This document shows, piece after piece, positions 1-8,464 of a DNA stretch of 36,758 bases; position 1 is the first letter of the stretch, and each line of letters starts with the position of its first letter. Origin of the DNA: Gammaproteobacteria bacterium (GTDB taxonomy: Bacteria; Pseudomonadota; Gammaproteobacteria; Pseudomonadales; Azotimanducaceae); contig JAFIFJ010000033.1 in NCBI GenBank assembly GCA_020832085.1, positions 1 through 36,758 of the forward strand, given 5' to 3'. The position numbers and the translations under genes were made by a program. The notes under the pieces are model-generated. The model had not been told where the DNA came from. It ran no database searches and worked only from the letters and a program-made list of their open reading frames with translations.

Positions 1-1
1 G

Positions 2-1195
2 GTGGAGCTGGCGGATCGCCTCGGCATCGACTACGCCTGGGAGGTGGAACACCACTTCCTGGAGGAGTATTCACACTCCTCTGCTCCCGAGGTGTTCCTG
101 GCGGCCTGCTCCCAGCGTACGAAGAACATCCGCCTCGGCCAGGGTATCCGTCAGGTCATCCCCGGCTACAACCACCCGGCGCGCACGGCGGAAGTCATCG
201 CCACGCTGGATCTGGTCTCCAACGGTCGCGTGGAGTTCGGCACCGGGGAATCCTCGGCCATTCTCGAACTCGGCGGCTTCGGCGTTCCCGTGGCCGAGAA
301 GCGCGCCATCTATCTCGAAGCCACCGAGCAGATCTGCAACATGATGGCCATGGATCCCTATCCGGGCTTTGAGGGCCGGTACTTCTCCATGCCCTGCCGA
401 AACGTGGTTCCGAAGCCGGTGCAGAAGCCCCACCCGCCGCTGTGGGTGGCCTGCTCGCAGCGCGAGACCATCAAGATGGCGGCGCGGCTGGGCATGGGTG
501 CCCTCACCTTCGCCTTCGTGGATCCGTTGGAAGCGAAGGAGTGGGTCGACGAGTACTACGCCATCATCAAGTCGGAGCAGTGCGTGCCCATCGGCTGGAG
601 CGTCAATCCCAACATCTGCATGGTGTCGAGCTTTTCCTGCCACCAGGATCGGGAGGAGGCCATTCGCCGTGGCCTGAAGGGCTTCGAGTTCTTCGGCTAT
701 GCCCTCGGCAGCCTCTACGGTTTCGGCATCCACAAGCCCGGCCGGGTGGATCTTTGGTCCGAGTTCGAAACCGTTTACGCCCAGCGCATGCAGGACAACC
801 CCATCGAGATGGCCGAGGCCCTCACCGGCGGGCGGGGCGGCATCGGCACGCCGGCCGATCTGCTGCAGCATCTGAAGAAGTTCGAGCAGGCCGGGGTCGA
901 TCAGGTGACCTTCATTCAGCAGGCGGGCAACAACCGGCACCAGCACATCTGCGAGGCGCTGGAGCTCTTCGCCGCTGAGGTCATGCCTGAATTCAAGGCC
1001 CGGGCCGCCGAGCGGGAAGCGCGCAAGGCGGAAGAACTCGCGCCCTACATCGAGGCAGCCCTGGCGCGGAAAGAGTACCTTCCCATGCCCGCGGACGACG
1101 CGCTGCCGAGCTTCGAGGCCCTTGGCCGCAAGATCACCGAGGAGAGCCGGACGGCGCCGTCGCTGTACGAGAAACCGGCCGCTGGAAAGGGCTGA
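2..1195 (+). CDS. LLM-class flavin-dependent oxidoreductase (luciferase-like), 5' partial
   Basis: The product resembles bacterial-luciferase-type (LLM) FMN-dependent monooxygenases/reductases, which adopt a TIM-barrel fold and use reduced flavin supplied by a partner or F420. The reading frame is open from the window edge, so the N-terminus is missing; the first visible codon GTG (2-4) is probably an internal Val, because family members have about 25-30 residues before the equivalent LADRLG segment. Typical features are the early EHHF segment, a GQGI strand followed by NHPARTAE, and the NGRVEFGTG strand-turn near residue 75. The last 60 residues are a charged Ala/Glu/Arg-rich tail. It stops with TGA at 1193-1195, convergent with the amidase gene. 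Family assignment is secure; the substrate cannot be read from the sequence. Confidence 0.85.
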   Translation: MELADRLGIDYAWEVEHHFLEEYSHSSAPEVFLAACSQRTKNIRLGQGIRQVIPGYNHPARTAEVIATLDLVSNGRVEFGTGESSAILELGGFGVPVAEKRAIYLEATEQICNMMAMDPYPGFEGRYFSMPCRNVVPKPVQKPHPPLWVACSQRETIKMAARLGMGALTFAFVDPLEAKEWVDEYYAIIKSEQCVPIGWSVNPNICMVSSFSCHQDREEAIRRGLKGFEFFGYALGSLYGFGIHKPGRVDLWSEFETVYAQRMQDNPIEMAEALTGGRGGIGTPADLLQHLKKFEQAGVDQVTFIQQAGNNRHQHICEALELFAAEVMPEFKARAAEREARKAEELAPYIEAALARKEYLPMPADDALPSFEALGRKITEESRTAPSLYEKPAAGKG

Positions 1196-1270
1196 AGGGC
1201 GGGTCCCAAGCAGAGCAATCAGTGCAACGCCGGTTCGCTTCGAAAGGAGTCGGGCCGGCGAATCGAGCGA

Positions 1271-2800
1271 TCACTGCTGCGGCAGTGCCGCTCCGATGTT
1301 GGGCCGCGAGTCGAGCTGCTCGAAAGCGTGGCCCAGGGCCAGCACGGCCACATCCGCGTCCCGGCGGGAGGTGATGGAGAGCCCGATGGGCAGGCCGTGA
1401 ACCGTGCCCATGGGGACGGTGAGGTGGGGATAGCCCGCCACCGCGGGATAGGTGGAGAACCCGCCCAGGTAGTGATCGCCGTTGACCAGATCGATGCTCC
1501 AGGCGGGTCCGGTGGACGGCGCAATGAGGAAGTCGAGATCGTGTTCCGCCAGCATGGCGTCGATGCCCTCCTCCCGCGTTGCGGCGCGGATCCGCGCCAG
1601 GGCCTCCCGGTAGGTATCTGAATCCAGGCCCGCCGTGGCATCGGCCTTGATGAAGATCTCCTGGCCGAAGTAGGGCATGGCTTGCTCGGCGTGGGCCCTG
1701 TTGAAGGCGATCAGCTCTTCGAGGCTGGTCACCCGTCCGGCTTCGGGCAGCGTGGCGAACCAGGCATTGAGGTCGTGCCTGAACTCGTGCAGCAGGACGG
1801 CGTAGCTGTCGCCGCCAAACCCTTCGTAGCGGCGGAAGGCGAGATCATCCACCAGCGCGGCCCCGGTCCGCCGGAGCTCGGCGATGGCAATGTCGAACAG
1901 GGCATCCACGCCTTCGTGATAGCCGCTGGCACCCCGCAGGATGCCGATGCGCAGACCGGTGGCATCGCCGGCGCGGACCGCGGTCAGCACCGTTTCCGGA
2001 TCGATTCCCGCCATCACCGCATGAGCCAGGGCGGCGTCGGCGACAGTCAGAGTCATGGGCCCGGCGGTGTCCTGGGTGTGGGCGATGGGAATGATGCCAT
2101 CCCCCGGCAGGGCACCGACGGTGGGCTTGAAGCCCACCACCCCGTTGATCGCTGCCGGACAGATCACCGAGCCATTGGTCTCGGTGCCGATGGCCAGCGG
2201 CACGTAGCCCAAGGCCACCGCCACGGCGCTGCCGGAACTCGAGCCGCAGGGTGAGCGGGAGGCGTCCACCGCGTTGCGGGTCTGGCCACCGAGGCCGCTC
2301 CAGCCGGAACTTGCTCGTTCTGAACGGAAGTTTGCCCACTCCGACAGGTTGGTCTTGCCGAGGATGATGGCCCCGGCCTCCCGCAGGCGCTGGACCACCC
2401 CGGCATCGCGACCGGTGTGCAGGCCCGCCAGCGCATGGGCGCCTGCCGTGGTGGGCATGTCTGCGGTTTCGACGTTGTCCTTCACCAGCACCGGAATGCC
2501 GTGCAGCGCTCCGCGCTGTGCCGCCGGGACGGCGTCGAGATCGGCAGCGATGCGCTCGGCGCGGGGGTTCAGGTGAAGGACGGCGCGATAGTGGCGGTCC
2601 TGTTCGTCGATGCGCTGCAGCGCCAGTGCGACCCGCCGCTGGCTTGCATCCGCTTGCGGGTCGGCTGTCAGCATGGCTGTCATCGTGCTGGCGGCCTCCG
2701 GCCCGACCTCATCCGCCCTGGACAGGGCGGAGGGATCGGATTCACCGCAGGCGATCACCATCGTCAGCGATACCAGGAAGGTAAAGGTTCGGGCTGGCAT
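1271..2800 (-). CDS. Amidase-signature-family hydrolase, predicted lipoprotein
   Basis: This 509-residue protein belongs to the amidase signature family, which hydrolyses amide bonds with a Ser-cisSer-Lys triad. The triad is visible: Lys107 in GIPVLVKDN, Ser187 in [10 protein letters not shown], and the nucleophile Ser211 in [13 protein letters not shown]. The first Gly of the usual GGSSGGSA signature is Cys185. The N-terminus has a short hydrophobic stretch ending in VIAC (Cys18), a plausible lipobox, so the enzyme is probably a lipoprotein facing the periplasm. That argues against a GatA role, and no gatB or gatC is nearby. It lies 61 bp downstream of a same-strand exported serine hydrolase and is likely co-transcribed with it. 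The substrate is unknown. Confidence 0.88.
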   Translation of the reverse strand: MPARTFTFLVSLTMVIACGESDPSALSRADEVGPEAASTMTAMLTADPQADASQRRVALALQRIDEQDRHYRAVLHLNPRAERIAADLDAVPAAQRGALHGIPVLVKDNVETADMPTTAGAHALAGLHTGRDAGVVQRLREAGAIILGKTNLSEWANFRSERASSGWSGLGGQTRNAVDASRSPCGSSSGSAVAVALGYVPLAIGTETNGSVICPAAINGVVGFKPTVGALPGDGIIPIAHTQDTAGPMTLTVADAALAHAVMAGIDPETVLTAVRAGDATGLRIGILRGASGYHEGVDALFDIAIAELRRTGAALVDDLAFRRYEGFGGDSYAVLLHEFRHDLNAWFATLPEAGRVTSLEELIAFNRAHAEQAMPYFGQEIFIKADATAGLDSDTYREALARIRAATREEGIDAMLAEHDLDFLIAPSTGPAWSIDLVNGDHYLGGFSTYPAVAGYPHLTVPMGTVHGLPIGLSITSRRDADVAVLALGHAFEQLDSRPNIGAALPQQ

Positions 2801-2861
2801 GAACAGATCCAGAGTGGGCCATGGATGCTGGCATGTTGCCCCCTCATGGCCGTCGCGGCCA

Positions 2862-4559
2862 TCACTGGCGAACGAAGGCGATGTCCCTGGCGCGATTGGC
2901 CGACAGGCTGAAGCCTTGAACGCGTCCGCGGCGGTTGCGCTCGAAGGTCAGCAGCAGATCCCCGGGCTCCCACTCCAGGAAGCGGTCATCGCCAATGGCG
3001 TTGAACTTAAGGTTGTCGCCCCGGGAGCGCCGGGCCACCAGGCGATCGTCGATGACGCTGAGTTCGTAGTGCACGTCCAGGGCGGCACTGTAGTAGCGGC
3101 CCGAATACTGCCGGGCGTCCCAGCCCGAAATGGGCTGGGGGTCAATACGCTTGGCCTCCAGGCGGTGCTCGGGAAGTTCCAGAACCAGGCGCGCCATCCG
3201 GCCATTGCTGCCGCCCTCGAAGCGCACCGGCGTCTCCTCGCCCGCCAGGACGAAGCGGTTCTCCGACTCGGGAAGCAGGGCCTGCAGACTGCCACCCATT
3301 TGCATGTAGAGCCGGCCTTCGGCTGCCTCCACGGTCAGCATCCGACCGCTCTCCAGCAGGTAGCGGCCTCGATAGCGGGCGCTTTCTGCCAGCGCTGCAT
3401 GGCGCAGGGGTTCCGCTTCGTTGTCCGGTTCCCTGGCCTCCGCCACGGGCTCTGGATTCAGCAGCCGCAAGGCAATCTCGGTCCCCACCGCTGCCGGCCG
3501 GATGTTGTTGACGTTGCCGAGCACGACCACCACCAGGCCGGTTTCGGGCAGCAGCAGGAGGTGACTCCGATAGCCCGACAGGGAGCCGCCATGGTGGAGC
3601 ATCAGGCTGTCGCCCAGCTTGCCGACCTGCAGGCCCAGGCCGTAGCCGCTCGGTATACCGTCTGCCAGCAAAGCCTGCTCCTGCATGCGCTCGAGAACGG
3701 AGGATTCGCCGAAGCCTGCGTCGAGCAGGTGCTCGCCGAGGCGCAGCAGATCAGCGACGTTGGTGACCAGGTTGCCCGCCCCTTGGACATTGGATTGCAC
3801 GTTGCCGCGGACGAGATGCGTCTGCCTTGGATCCCGGGAGCCCGCCCGGCGCATCTCGTAGGGCGTGGCCAGGCCATCCACCACCTGCACCGGGGAGGTG
3901 GGCAGGATGCTGGCATCCATGCCCAGCGGCTGCAGCACTTCGTCCGCTACCCAGTCCGCATAGGGCCGGCCCGTCACGGTCTCGATGACGTCGGCCAGCA
4001 GGATGTAGCCGGAGTTGCTGTAGCTGAAGGCGCTGCCTGCCGCGAAGTTGAGACCGTCCTGACGGTCGATGAGGCGTCGGGCCTGTTCGTGGCTGCGCAC
4101 GTCCGAGGTTTCCCAGCCTGCGAGGCTGGCCAGGGTCCAGTCGTCCTTGACGCCTGCGGTGTGCTGCAGGAGCTGCCGCAGGGTCACGCGGGCGAGTTCG
4201 GCCGGCAGATCATCCAGGTGCGAGCCTAAGCGGTCGTCCAGGTCGAGCCGGCCGGCCCGCTCCAGCTGCAGCAGGCTGTAGGCGGTGAGGACTTTGGTGA
4301 CGGATCCGGCGTTGAAGCGGGTGGCGGCCGTGTTGGGGATACGGTGTTCGAGGTTGGCCAGACCATAGGAACGCTCGACCAGCAGCTGGCCGTTCCGACT
4401 GGCCGCGACCACCAGGCCCGGGCCATGAAGGTCTCCCCAGGGCGCCAGCAGGTCATCCAGCCACGCCGCGGCCTCGAACTGATCTTCGTCAGCAGCTGCC
4501 GTGGGTGTGAGGCATAACACCCAGAGCAGCGCCGTGAGCAGCGCTACAGTGGTGCGCAT
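2862..4559 (-). CDS. Exported serine hydrolase, beta-lactamase/PBP-like fold (class C type)
   Basis: The 565-residue product begins with a Sec signal peptide (MRTTVALLTALL, likely cleaved near TAAA at about residue 23). It then has the serine beta-lactamase/esterase fold (PF00144): nucleophile motif SVTK at 86-89, YSN at 180-182 and HHGG at 322-325. The C-terminal 200 residues form a beta-rich extension like those of EstB/D-aminopeptidase-like relatives. Members include D-Ala-D-Ala carboxypeptidases, esterases and peptidases, so the substrate is open. I chose ATG 4559 because the signal peptide starts there and GGGAGGA lies 6 nt upstream (4566-4572 on this strand); the frame stays open upstream but has no coding character. 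It is probably the first gene of a two-gene unit with the amidase. Confidence 0.87.
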   Translation of the reverse strand: MRTTVALLTALLWVLCLTPTAAADEDQFEAAAWLDDLLAPWGDLHGPGLVVAASRNGQLLVERSYGLANLEHRIPNTAATRFNAGSVTKVLTAYSLLQLERAGRLDLDDRLGSHLDDLPAELARVTLRQLLQHTAGVKDDWTLASLAGWETSDVRSHEQARRLIDRQDGLNFAAGSAFSYSNSGYILLADVIETVTGRPYADWVADEVLQPLGMDASILPTSPVQVVDGLATPYEMRRAGSRDPRQTHLVRGNVQSNVQGAGNLVTNVADLLRLGEHLLDAGFGESSVLERMQEQALLADGIPSGYGLGLQVGKLGDSLMLHHGGSLSGYRSHLLLLPETGLVVVVLGNVNNIRPAAVGTEIALRLLNPEPVAEAREPDNEAEPLRHAALAESARYRGRYLLESGRMLTVEAAEGRLYMQMGGSLQALLPESENRFVLAGEETPVRFEGGSNGRMARLVLELPEHRLEAKRIDPQPISGWDARQYSGRYYSAALDVHYELSVIDDRLVARRSRGDNLKFNAIGDDRFLEWEPGDLLLTFERNRRGRVQGFSLSANRARDIAFVRQ

Positions 4560-4864
4560 GTCCAATCCTCCCGCATCCCTGAAGCCGCCGTATGGCGGCT
4601 CCATCTCTCCGGAACCGGGTGTTGCCGGTCGCTGGCGGGAGTCTCCCAACTCCGTCTCGCCAGCCACCTCGGTCGTGGCAGGGTGCGTCTTCCCTGCGGT
4701 CGACCGGATGCCAAGCATGCACCATCTCAGCGTGGGATGGCACCCTGTCTGCGACGACCTCGGCCCCTGGCCGCGGGGCTTTGGTGGTTCTGCCTGGACC
4801 CTGCCCTTCGAGGGTGTTTCGTTGCAGAATCCGGCCTCGGGACACCATCGGGGAGTGCAGCAAC
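4560..4864. promoter_or_regulatory. Divergent intergenic region with leader hairpin
   Basis: This 305-bp gap separates the serine hydrolase gene (leftward) from the acyl-CoA ligase (rightward) and must hold both promoters. I see no convincing -35/-10 pair. The clear structure is a 7-bp stem with a 4-nt loop at 4583-4600 (AGCCGCC/GGCGGCT), in the 5' leader of the hydrolase gene just upstream of its Shine-Dalgarno. The ligase has GGGGAG at 4850-4855 before ATG 4865. Confidence 0.4.
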
Positions 4865-6391
4865 ATGGCGGAAGTGATCGCCGGAGATCGCAGGGTGCCG
4901 GTAGAGCGGCTGATCGAGCGCGGTGAGCGGGCGGCAAGCGGCCTCGCAGAGCTGGGCGTGGGCCACCGGGACGCGGTGGCATTGATGCTGCGCAATGACT
5001 TCGCCTTCTTCGAGGCATCCATTGCCGCCGGTCGTCTGGGCGCCTATCCGGTGCCGGTGAACTGGCACAACACCGGCGACGAAGCCGGCTATGTGATTGC
5101 CAACAGCGGCGCCAAGGTGCTGGTCATCCACGCCGATCTGCTCGCTCCCATTGCCGACGACATCCCGGCAGACGTTCAGGTGCGCGTGGTAGAAGCCCCG
5201 GCGGAGATTCGCGCGGCCTATGGCCTCGCACCGGATCGCTGTGAGATCCCCTCCGGCATGGAGCCCTGGGGCAGCTGGCTCGAACAGTTCGAAGCGCTGC
5301 CGCCGCGGGAATTGGTGCCGCCGGGCACCATGATCTATACCTCGGGGACCACTGGCAGACCGAAGGGCGTCCGGCGTGCGCCACCGAGCCCGGAGCAGGC
5401 CGCCGCCACCCTGGAAACCCTGCTCACGGTGTTTGGCTTGGAGCCGGGCTGCACCACCGTGATCACCGGGCCCATGTACCATTCCGCGCCCAACGCCTAC
5501 GGGCTGACCAGCGTCAACCTCGGCTGCAATACCATTCTTCAGGCGCGCTTCGACCCGGAGGAACTGCTGGCGCTGATCGAGCAGCATCGGGTCACCCACA
5601 TGCATATGGTGCCGACCATGTTCGTGCGCCTGCTGAAGCTGCCGGAAGACGTCCGCAATCGTTACGACCTGTCGTCACTGAAGTTCGTGGTCCACGCCGC
5701 AGCCCCATGCCCGCCCGACGTGAAGCAGCGGATGATCGAATGGTGGGGGCCGGTCATCAACGAGTACTACGGTTCCACGGAAACCAGTGCGGTGGTGTTC
5801 TGCACCTCACAGGAGTGGTTGGCCCACCCGGGCACCGTCGGCCGGGCGCTACCCAATGCCGAGGTGCGCATTCTCGACGACGCAGGCAATCCCTTGCCTG
5901 CCGGGGAACCGGGAGAGGTGGCTGCACGACTGGTGAACACGGCGGATTTCACCTACCACGACGACGACGCGAAGCGGGCGGAAGCGGATCGCGCCGGACT
6001 GGTGGCCCCGGGGGACATCGGTTACCTGGACGAGGACGGCTTTCTCTACATTTCCGATCGCAAGAAGGACATGGTGATCTCCGGTGGTGTGAACATTTAT
6101 CCGGCCGAGATCGAGGCGGTGCTCATCGACATGCCGGGCGTCCACGACTGCGCTGTGTTCGGCATTCCCAACGAGGAGTTCGGCGAGGCGCTGTGCGCGG
6201 TGGTGGAGCCGGAAGCGGGCGCCGTACTCGATGCTGCCGCCGTACGCGCCTACCTGCGGGAGCGGGTGGCCGGGTACAAAGTGCCCAAAGTCGTGGACTT
6301 CCAGAGTGCGCTGCCGCGGGAGGATTCCGGCAAGATCTTCAAGCGCAAGCTGCGGGAACCCTACTGGGCAGACGCCAAGCGCGCGATCTGA
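4865..6391 (+). CDS. AMP-dependent acyl-CoA synthetase/ligase (ANL superfamily)
   Basis: This 508-residue enzyme should activate a carboxylic or fatty acid to its CoA thioester through an acyl-adenylate. All ANL landmarks are present: P-loop-like YTSGTTGRPKG (158-168), YYGSTET (301-307), the GD motif at 383-384, SDRKKD hinge (397-402), SGGVNIYPAEIE (406-417) and catalytic Lys490 in DSGKIFKRK. The start is ATG 4865, preceded by GGGGAG at a 9-nt spacing; the frame is open further upstream but family members begin at this point (AGDR...ERGERAASGLAELG). The family layout resembles medium/long-chain or steroid-side-chain acyl-CoA ligases, but specificity cannot be set from motifs. It stands alone on its strand. 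Confidence 0.93.
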   Translation: MAEVIAGDRRVPVERLIERGERAASGLAELGVGHRDAVALMLRNDFAFFEASIAAGRLGAYPVPVNWHNTGDEAGYVIANSGAKVLVIHADLLAPIADDIPADVQVRVVEAPAEIRAAYGLAPDRCEIPSGMEPWGSWLEQFEALPPRELVPPGTMIYTSGTTGRPKGVRRAPPSPEQAAATLETLLTVFGLEPGCTTVITGPMYHSAPNAYGLTSVNLGCNTILQARFDPEELLALIEQHRVTHMHMVPTMFVRLLKLPEDVRNRYDLSSLKFVVHAAAPCPPDVKQRMIEWWGPVINEYYGSTETSAVVFCTSQEWLAHPGTVGRALPNAEVRILDDAGNPLPAGEPGEVAARLVNTADFTYHDDDAKRAEADRAGLVAPGDIGYLDEDGFLYISDRKKDMVISGGVNIYPAEIEAVLIDMPGVHDCAVFGIPNEEFGEALCAVVEPEAGAVLDAAAVRAYLRERVAGYKVPKVVDFQSALPREDSGKIFKRKLREPYWADAKRAI

Positions 6392-6470
6392 ACCCTGCAG
6401 CCCAGCCCAGCTTGTTCGTGCATCGGGAAAGAAACGCTGGCTGTGGAGGCGCCCTGGCTCGAAGGCTGCA

Positions 6471-7061
6471 TTAACGGCTGGCGTCGACCTGCTTGCCGTG
6501 TTCTTCAGCGAGCCGGGGCGGGGTGAACTGGTCGGGGTAGCGGCCGACCTTGTCGGCGTAGAAGGCTCGGATGCGATCCATGTCGGCGCTGACGTCAGCG
6601 CTGGGGACGATCGCGGGACCGAGGCCGCCGCGTTTGCGGGCGTAGTCCAGGTAGCCGAGAACGATGGGCACGTTGGCCAATCTGGCGATGTGGTAGAAGC
6701 CGGAACGCCAGGTGGTGCCGAGGCGACGCGTGCCCTCCGCCGGCACGGCCAGGATGAGTTCGTCCCGCTCGGCGAAGCGCGCGGCGCTCTGTTCAACCAG
6801 ATTCGAGCGCCTGTCCTGCCGGGTCGGGATGCCGCCGAGTGCACGAAAGAGTCGGCCCAGGGGCGGCTCGAAGAGGGGTGCCTTGCCCATCCAGTTCAGG
6901 CGCACGCCCAGCGCGAGCGCCATGGCGATCATGAACACGAAATCCCAGTTGGACGTGTGCGGCGCGGCGATCAGGACGAAGCGCCGGTGCTCGGGGACTT
7001 CACCTTCGAAGGCCCACCCCGAGACGCGCAGGAATCCCCGTGCCAACCTCGACTTCAACAT
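6471..7061 (-). CDS. PlsC-like lysophospholipid acyltransferase family protein
   Basis: This is a short (196-residue) member of the glycerophospholipid acyltransferase superfamily. The catalytic HX4D motif is His35-Thr-Ser-Asn-Trp-Asp40, and the second substrate-binding motif is PAEGTRR (Glu109, Gly110, Thr111), corresponding to the usual EGTR. A hydrophobic segment (about residues 42-55) follows the catalytic motif. The family transfers acyl groups to lysophosphatidate or related lipids at the inner membrane. The HTSNWD form, compact size and lack of an N-terminal membrane helix fit the subgroup often annotated simply as 1-acyl-sn-glycerol-3-phosphate acyltransferase. The Shine-Dalgarno before ATG 7061 is weak. 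It is convergent with the acyl-CoA ligase. Confidence 0.85.
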   Translation of the reverse strand: MLKSRLARGFLRVSGWAFEGEVPEHRRFVLIAAPHTSNWDFVFMIAMALALGVRLNWMGKAPLFEPPLGRLFRALGGIPTRQDRRSNLVEQSAARFAERDELILAVPAEGTRRLGTTWRSGFYHIARLANVPIVLGYLDYARKRGGLGPAIVPSADVSADMDRIRAFYADKVGRYPDQFTPPRLAEEHGKQVDASR

Positions 7062-7227
7062 CTGACAGGCATCCCTAGTACGCGGGCGTCATCCACAGCT
7101 TGATTGGGCCCGACAAACATAGAGTTTATTCATAGTGATGGCACTTGTATCCAGGCGCTGACCGGCGAAGACTTGTAGGGTATTCACGGAACTGGCGCCG
7201 CGCAGTCCAGAGACGGGCTCGCCATCG

Positions 7228-8448
7228 GTGTCGACCGCCCATGCCAGCAAGGCGACGCCGGCTTTGAAGAACGAAGTCACCCTCACTGTCACCCCGGACG
7301 TCATCGAACGCCTGATCGCGGGTTCGAGCCTGTTCCGTGATATCGATCGGGTCGCACTCGCGGACATGCTGCAAAGGGCAGGCAATCGGCTGCTGCTGGC
7401 GGCGGGAGACGACCTCATTACCGAGGGGGATCGCGCGGAGGCCATCTACTTCGTCGAAAGCGGCGCGTTCGAAGTGCGCAAGCGCGGCGGCAGCAACGAA
7501 GGGACCCACCGCATCGCGCGCATCGAAGCCGGTTCCGTGGTGGGCGAAGTCGCCCTGCTCGACGCCGGTCGACGCTCCGCCACGGTGCGGGCAACGGCGG
7601 AGTCGGTGGTCATTGCGCTGCGCATTGCCGACATGGAGCAGGCGGCCGAACCGGCCCATAGCCCGCCCACTCAGATGCGCCTCAATCTCGCCAAGGAAAT
7701 GGCTCAGCGCCTGCGCGGCACCAACGAGAGTACCGTACGGCACCTCGAGGACAGTCTGCGGGAAATGGAAACCCGGGCCGAAATGGGCCGGTTCATGAGC
7801 CGCGTGCTGATCGGCACCTGTCTGTACATGTTCGCTCTCGGGCTGATGGAACCGCTGAAGGTCCTGGTTCCGGACTCGGCCGTCATCAGCACGGTGATCC
7901 TGCTGTGCTTCGCCGCCGCCCTGTTCGTCAACATCCGCACCAGTATGTTCCCGGTCAGCGCCTATGGTTTCACGCTGCACAACTGGAAACCCGCAATGTG
8001 GGAAGCGACGCTGTTCAGTCTCCCGGTGCTGCTGCTGGTCGTAGTACTTAAGTGGGCGCTGATCCAGACGCTGCCGAGTTTCGCCGACCAGCCGCTGTTC
8101 GATTTCTACGGCTACTCGGGGCTCAGCACCGGCGGCACCCTGGCGGTGCTGGTCGCCTACAGCCTCTTTGTTCCGGTTCAGGAAATGGTCGCCCGCAGCG
8201 GTATCCAGAGTTCGTTCATGATGTTCCTGCGCTCGCGCCACAAGGTGCCGCTGTCGATCTTCATGTCGACGCTGCTGTTCAGTTCCACCCATCTGCACAC
8301 CACGCTGGCGTTTGCGGTGATGGCCTTTCCCATCGGCCTGTTCTGGGGCTGGCTCTATTCCCGACATCCCACCCTGATCGGTGTGACCTTCTCCCACCTG
8401 CTCATTGGGATCTGGACGGTCTTCATCGTCTCGTTCCCGATCTTCTGA
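7228..8448 (+). CDS. Cyclic-nucleotide-binding domain fused to CPBP-type intramembrane protease-like domain
   Basis: The 406-residue product starts at GTG 7228. Residues 25-165 form a cNMP-binding domain (LFRDID...ADMLQRAG; phosphate-binding cassette GEVALLDAGRRSATV at 106-120 with Glu107 and Arg116). A charged helix (165-188) leads into about seven membrane segments (190-406). The membrane part carries the CPBP/Abi order: a QEMVAR motif (318-323; consensus EExxxR, first Glu replaced by Gln), FSSTH (351-355; consensus FxxxH) and His390 in the last helix. The likely role is a membrane protease, or an inactive relative, gated by cAMP, c-di-GMP or a similar ligand on the cytosolic side. Domain calls are firm; activity and ligand are inference. 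There is no obvious substrate gene nearby. Confidence 0.8.
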   Translation: MSTAHASKATPALKNEVTLTVTPDVIERLIAGSSLFRDIDRVALADMLQRAGNRLLLAAGDDLITEGDRAEAIYFVESGAFEVRKRGGSNEGTHRIARIEAGSVVGEVALLDAGRRSATVRATAESVVIALRIADMEQAAEPAHSPPTQMRLNLAKEMAQRLRGTNESTVRHLEDSLREMETRAEMGRFMSRVLIGTCLYMFALGLMEPLKVLVPDSAVISTVILLCFAAALFVNIRTSMFPVSAYGFTLHNWKPAMWEATLFSLPVLLLVVVLKWALIQTLPSFADQPLFDFYGYSGLSTGGTLAVLVAYSLFVPVQEMVARSGIQSSFMMFLRSRHKVPLSIFMSTLLFSSTHLHTTLAFAVMAFPIGLFWGWLYSRHPTLIGVTFSHLLIGIWTVFIVSFPIF

Positions 8449-8464
8449 ATCCGCCGATCCGGAC

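Noticed and set aside
2610-4229. 539-residue plus-strand open frame
   Set aside because: Runs across the serine hydrolase and the start of the amidase on the other strand; no signal or domain.
7116-7140. AT-rich patch between the acyltransferase and cNMP-CPBP genes as a promoter
   Set aside because: TATGTT-like and TTATTC elements are present but no properly spaced -35 hexamer could be found, so I leave it unassigned.
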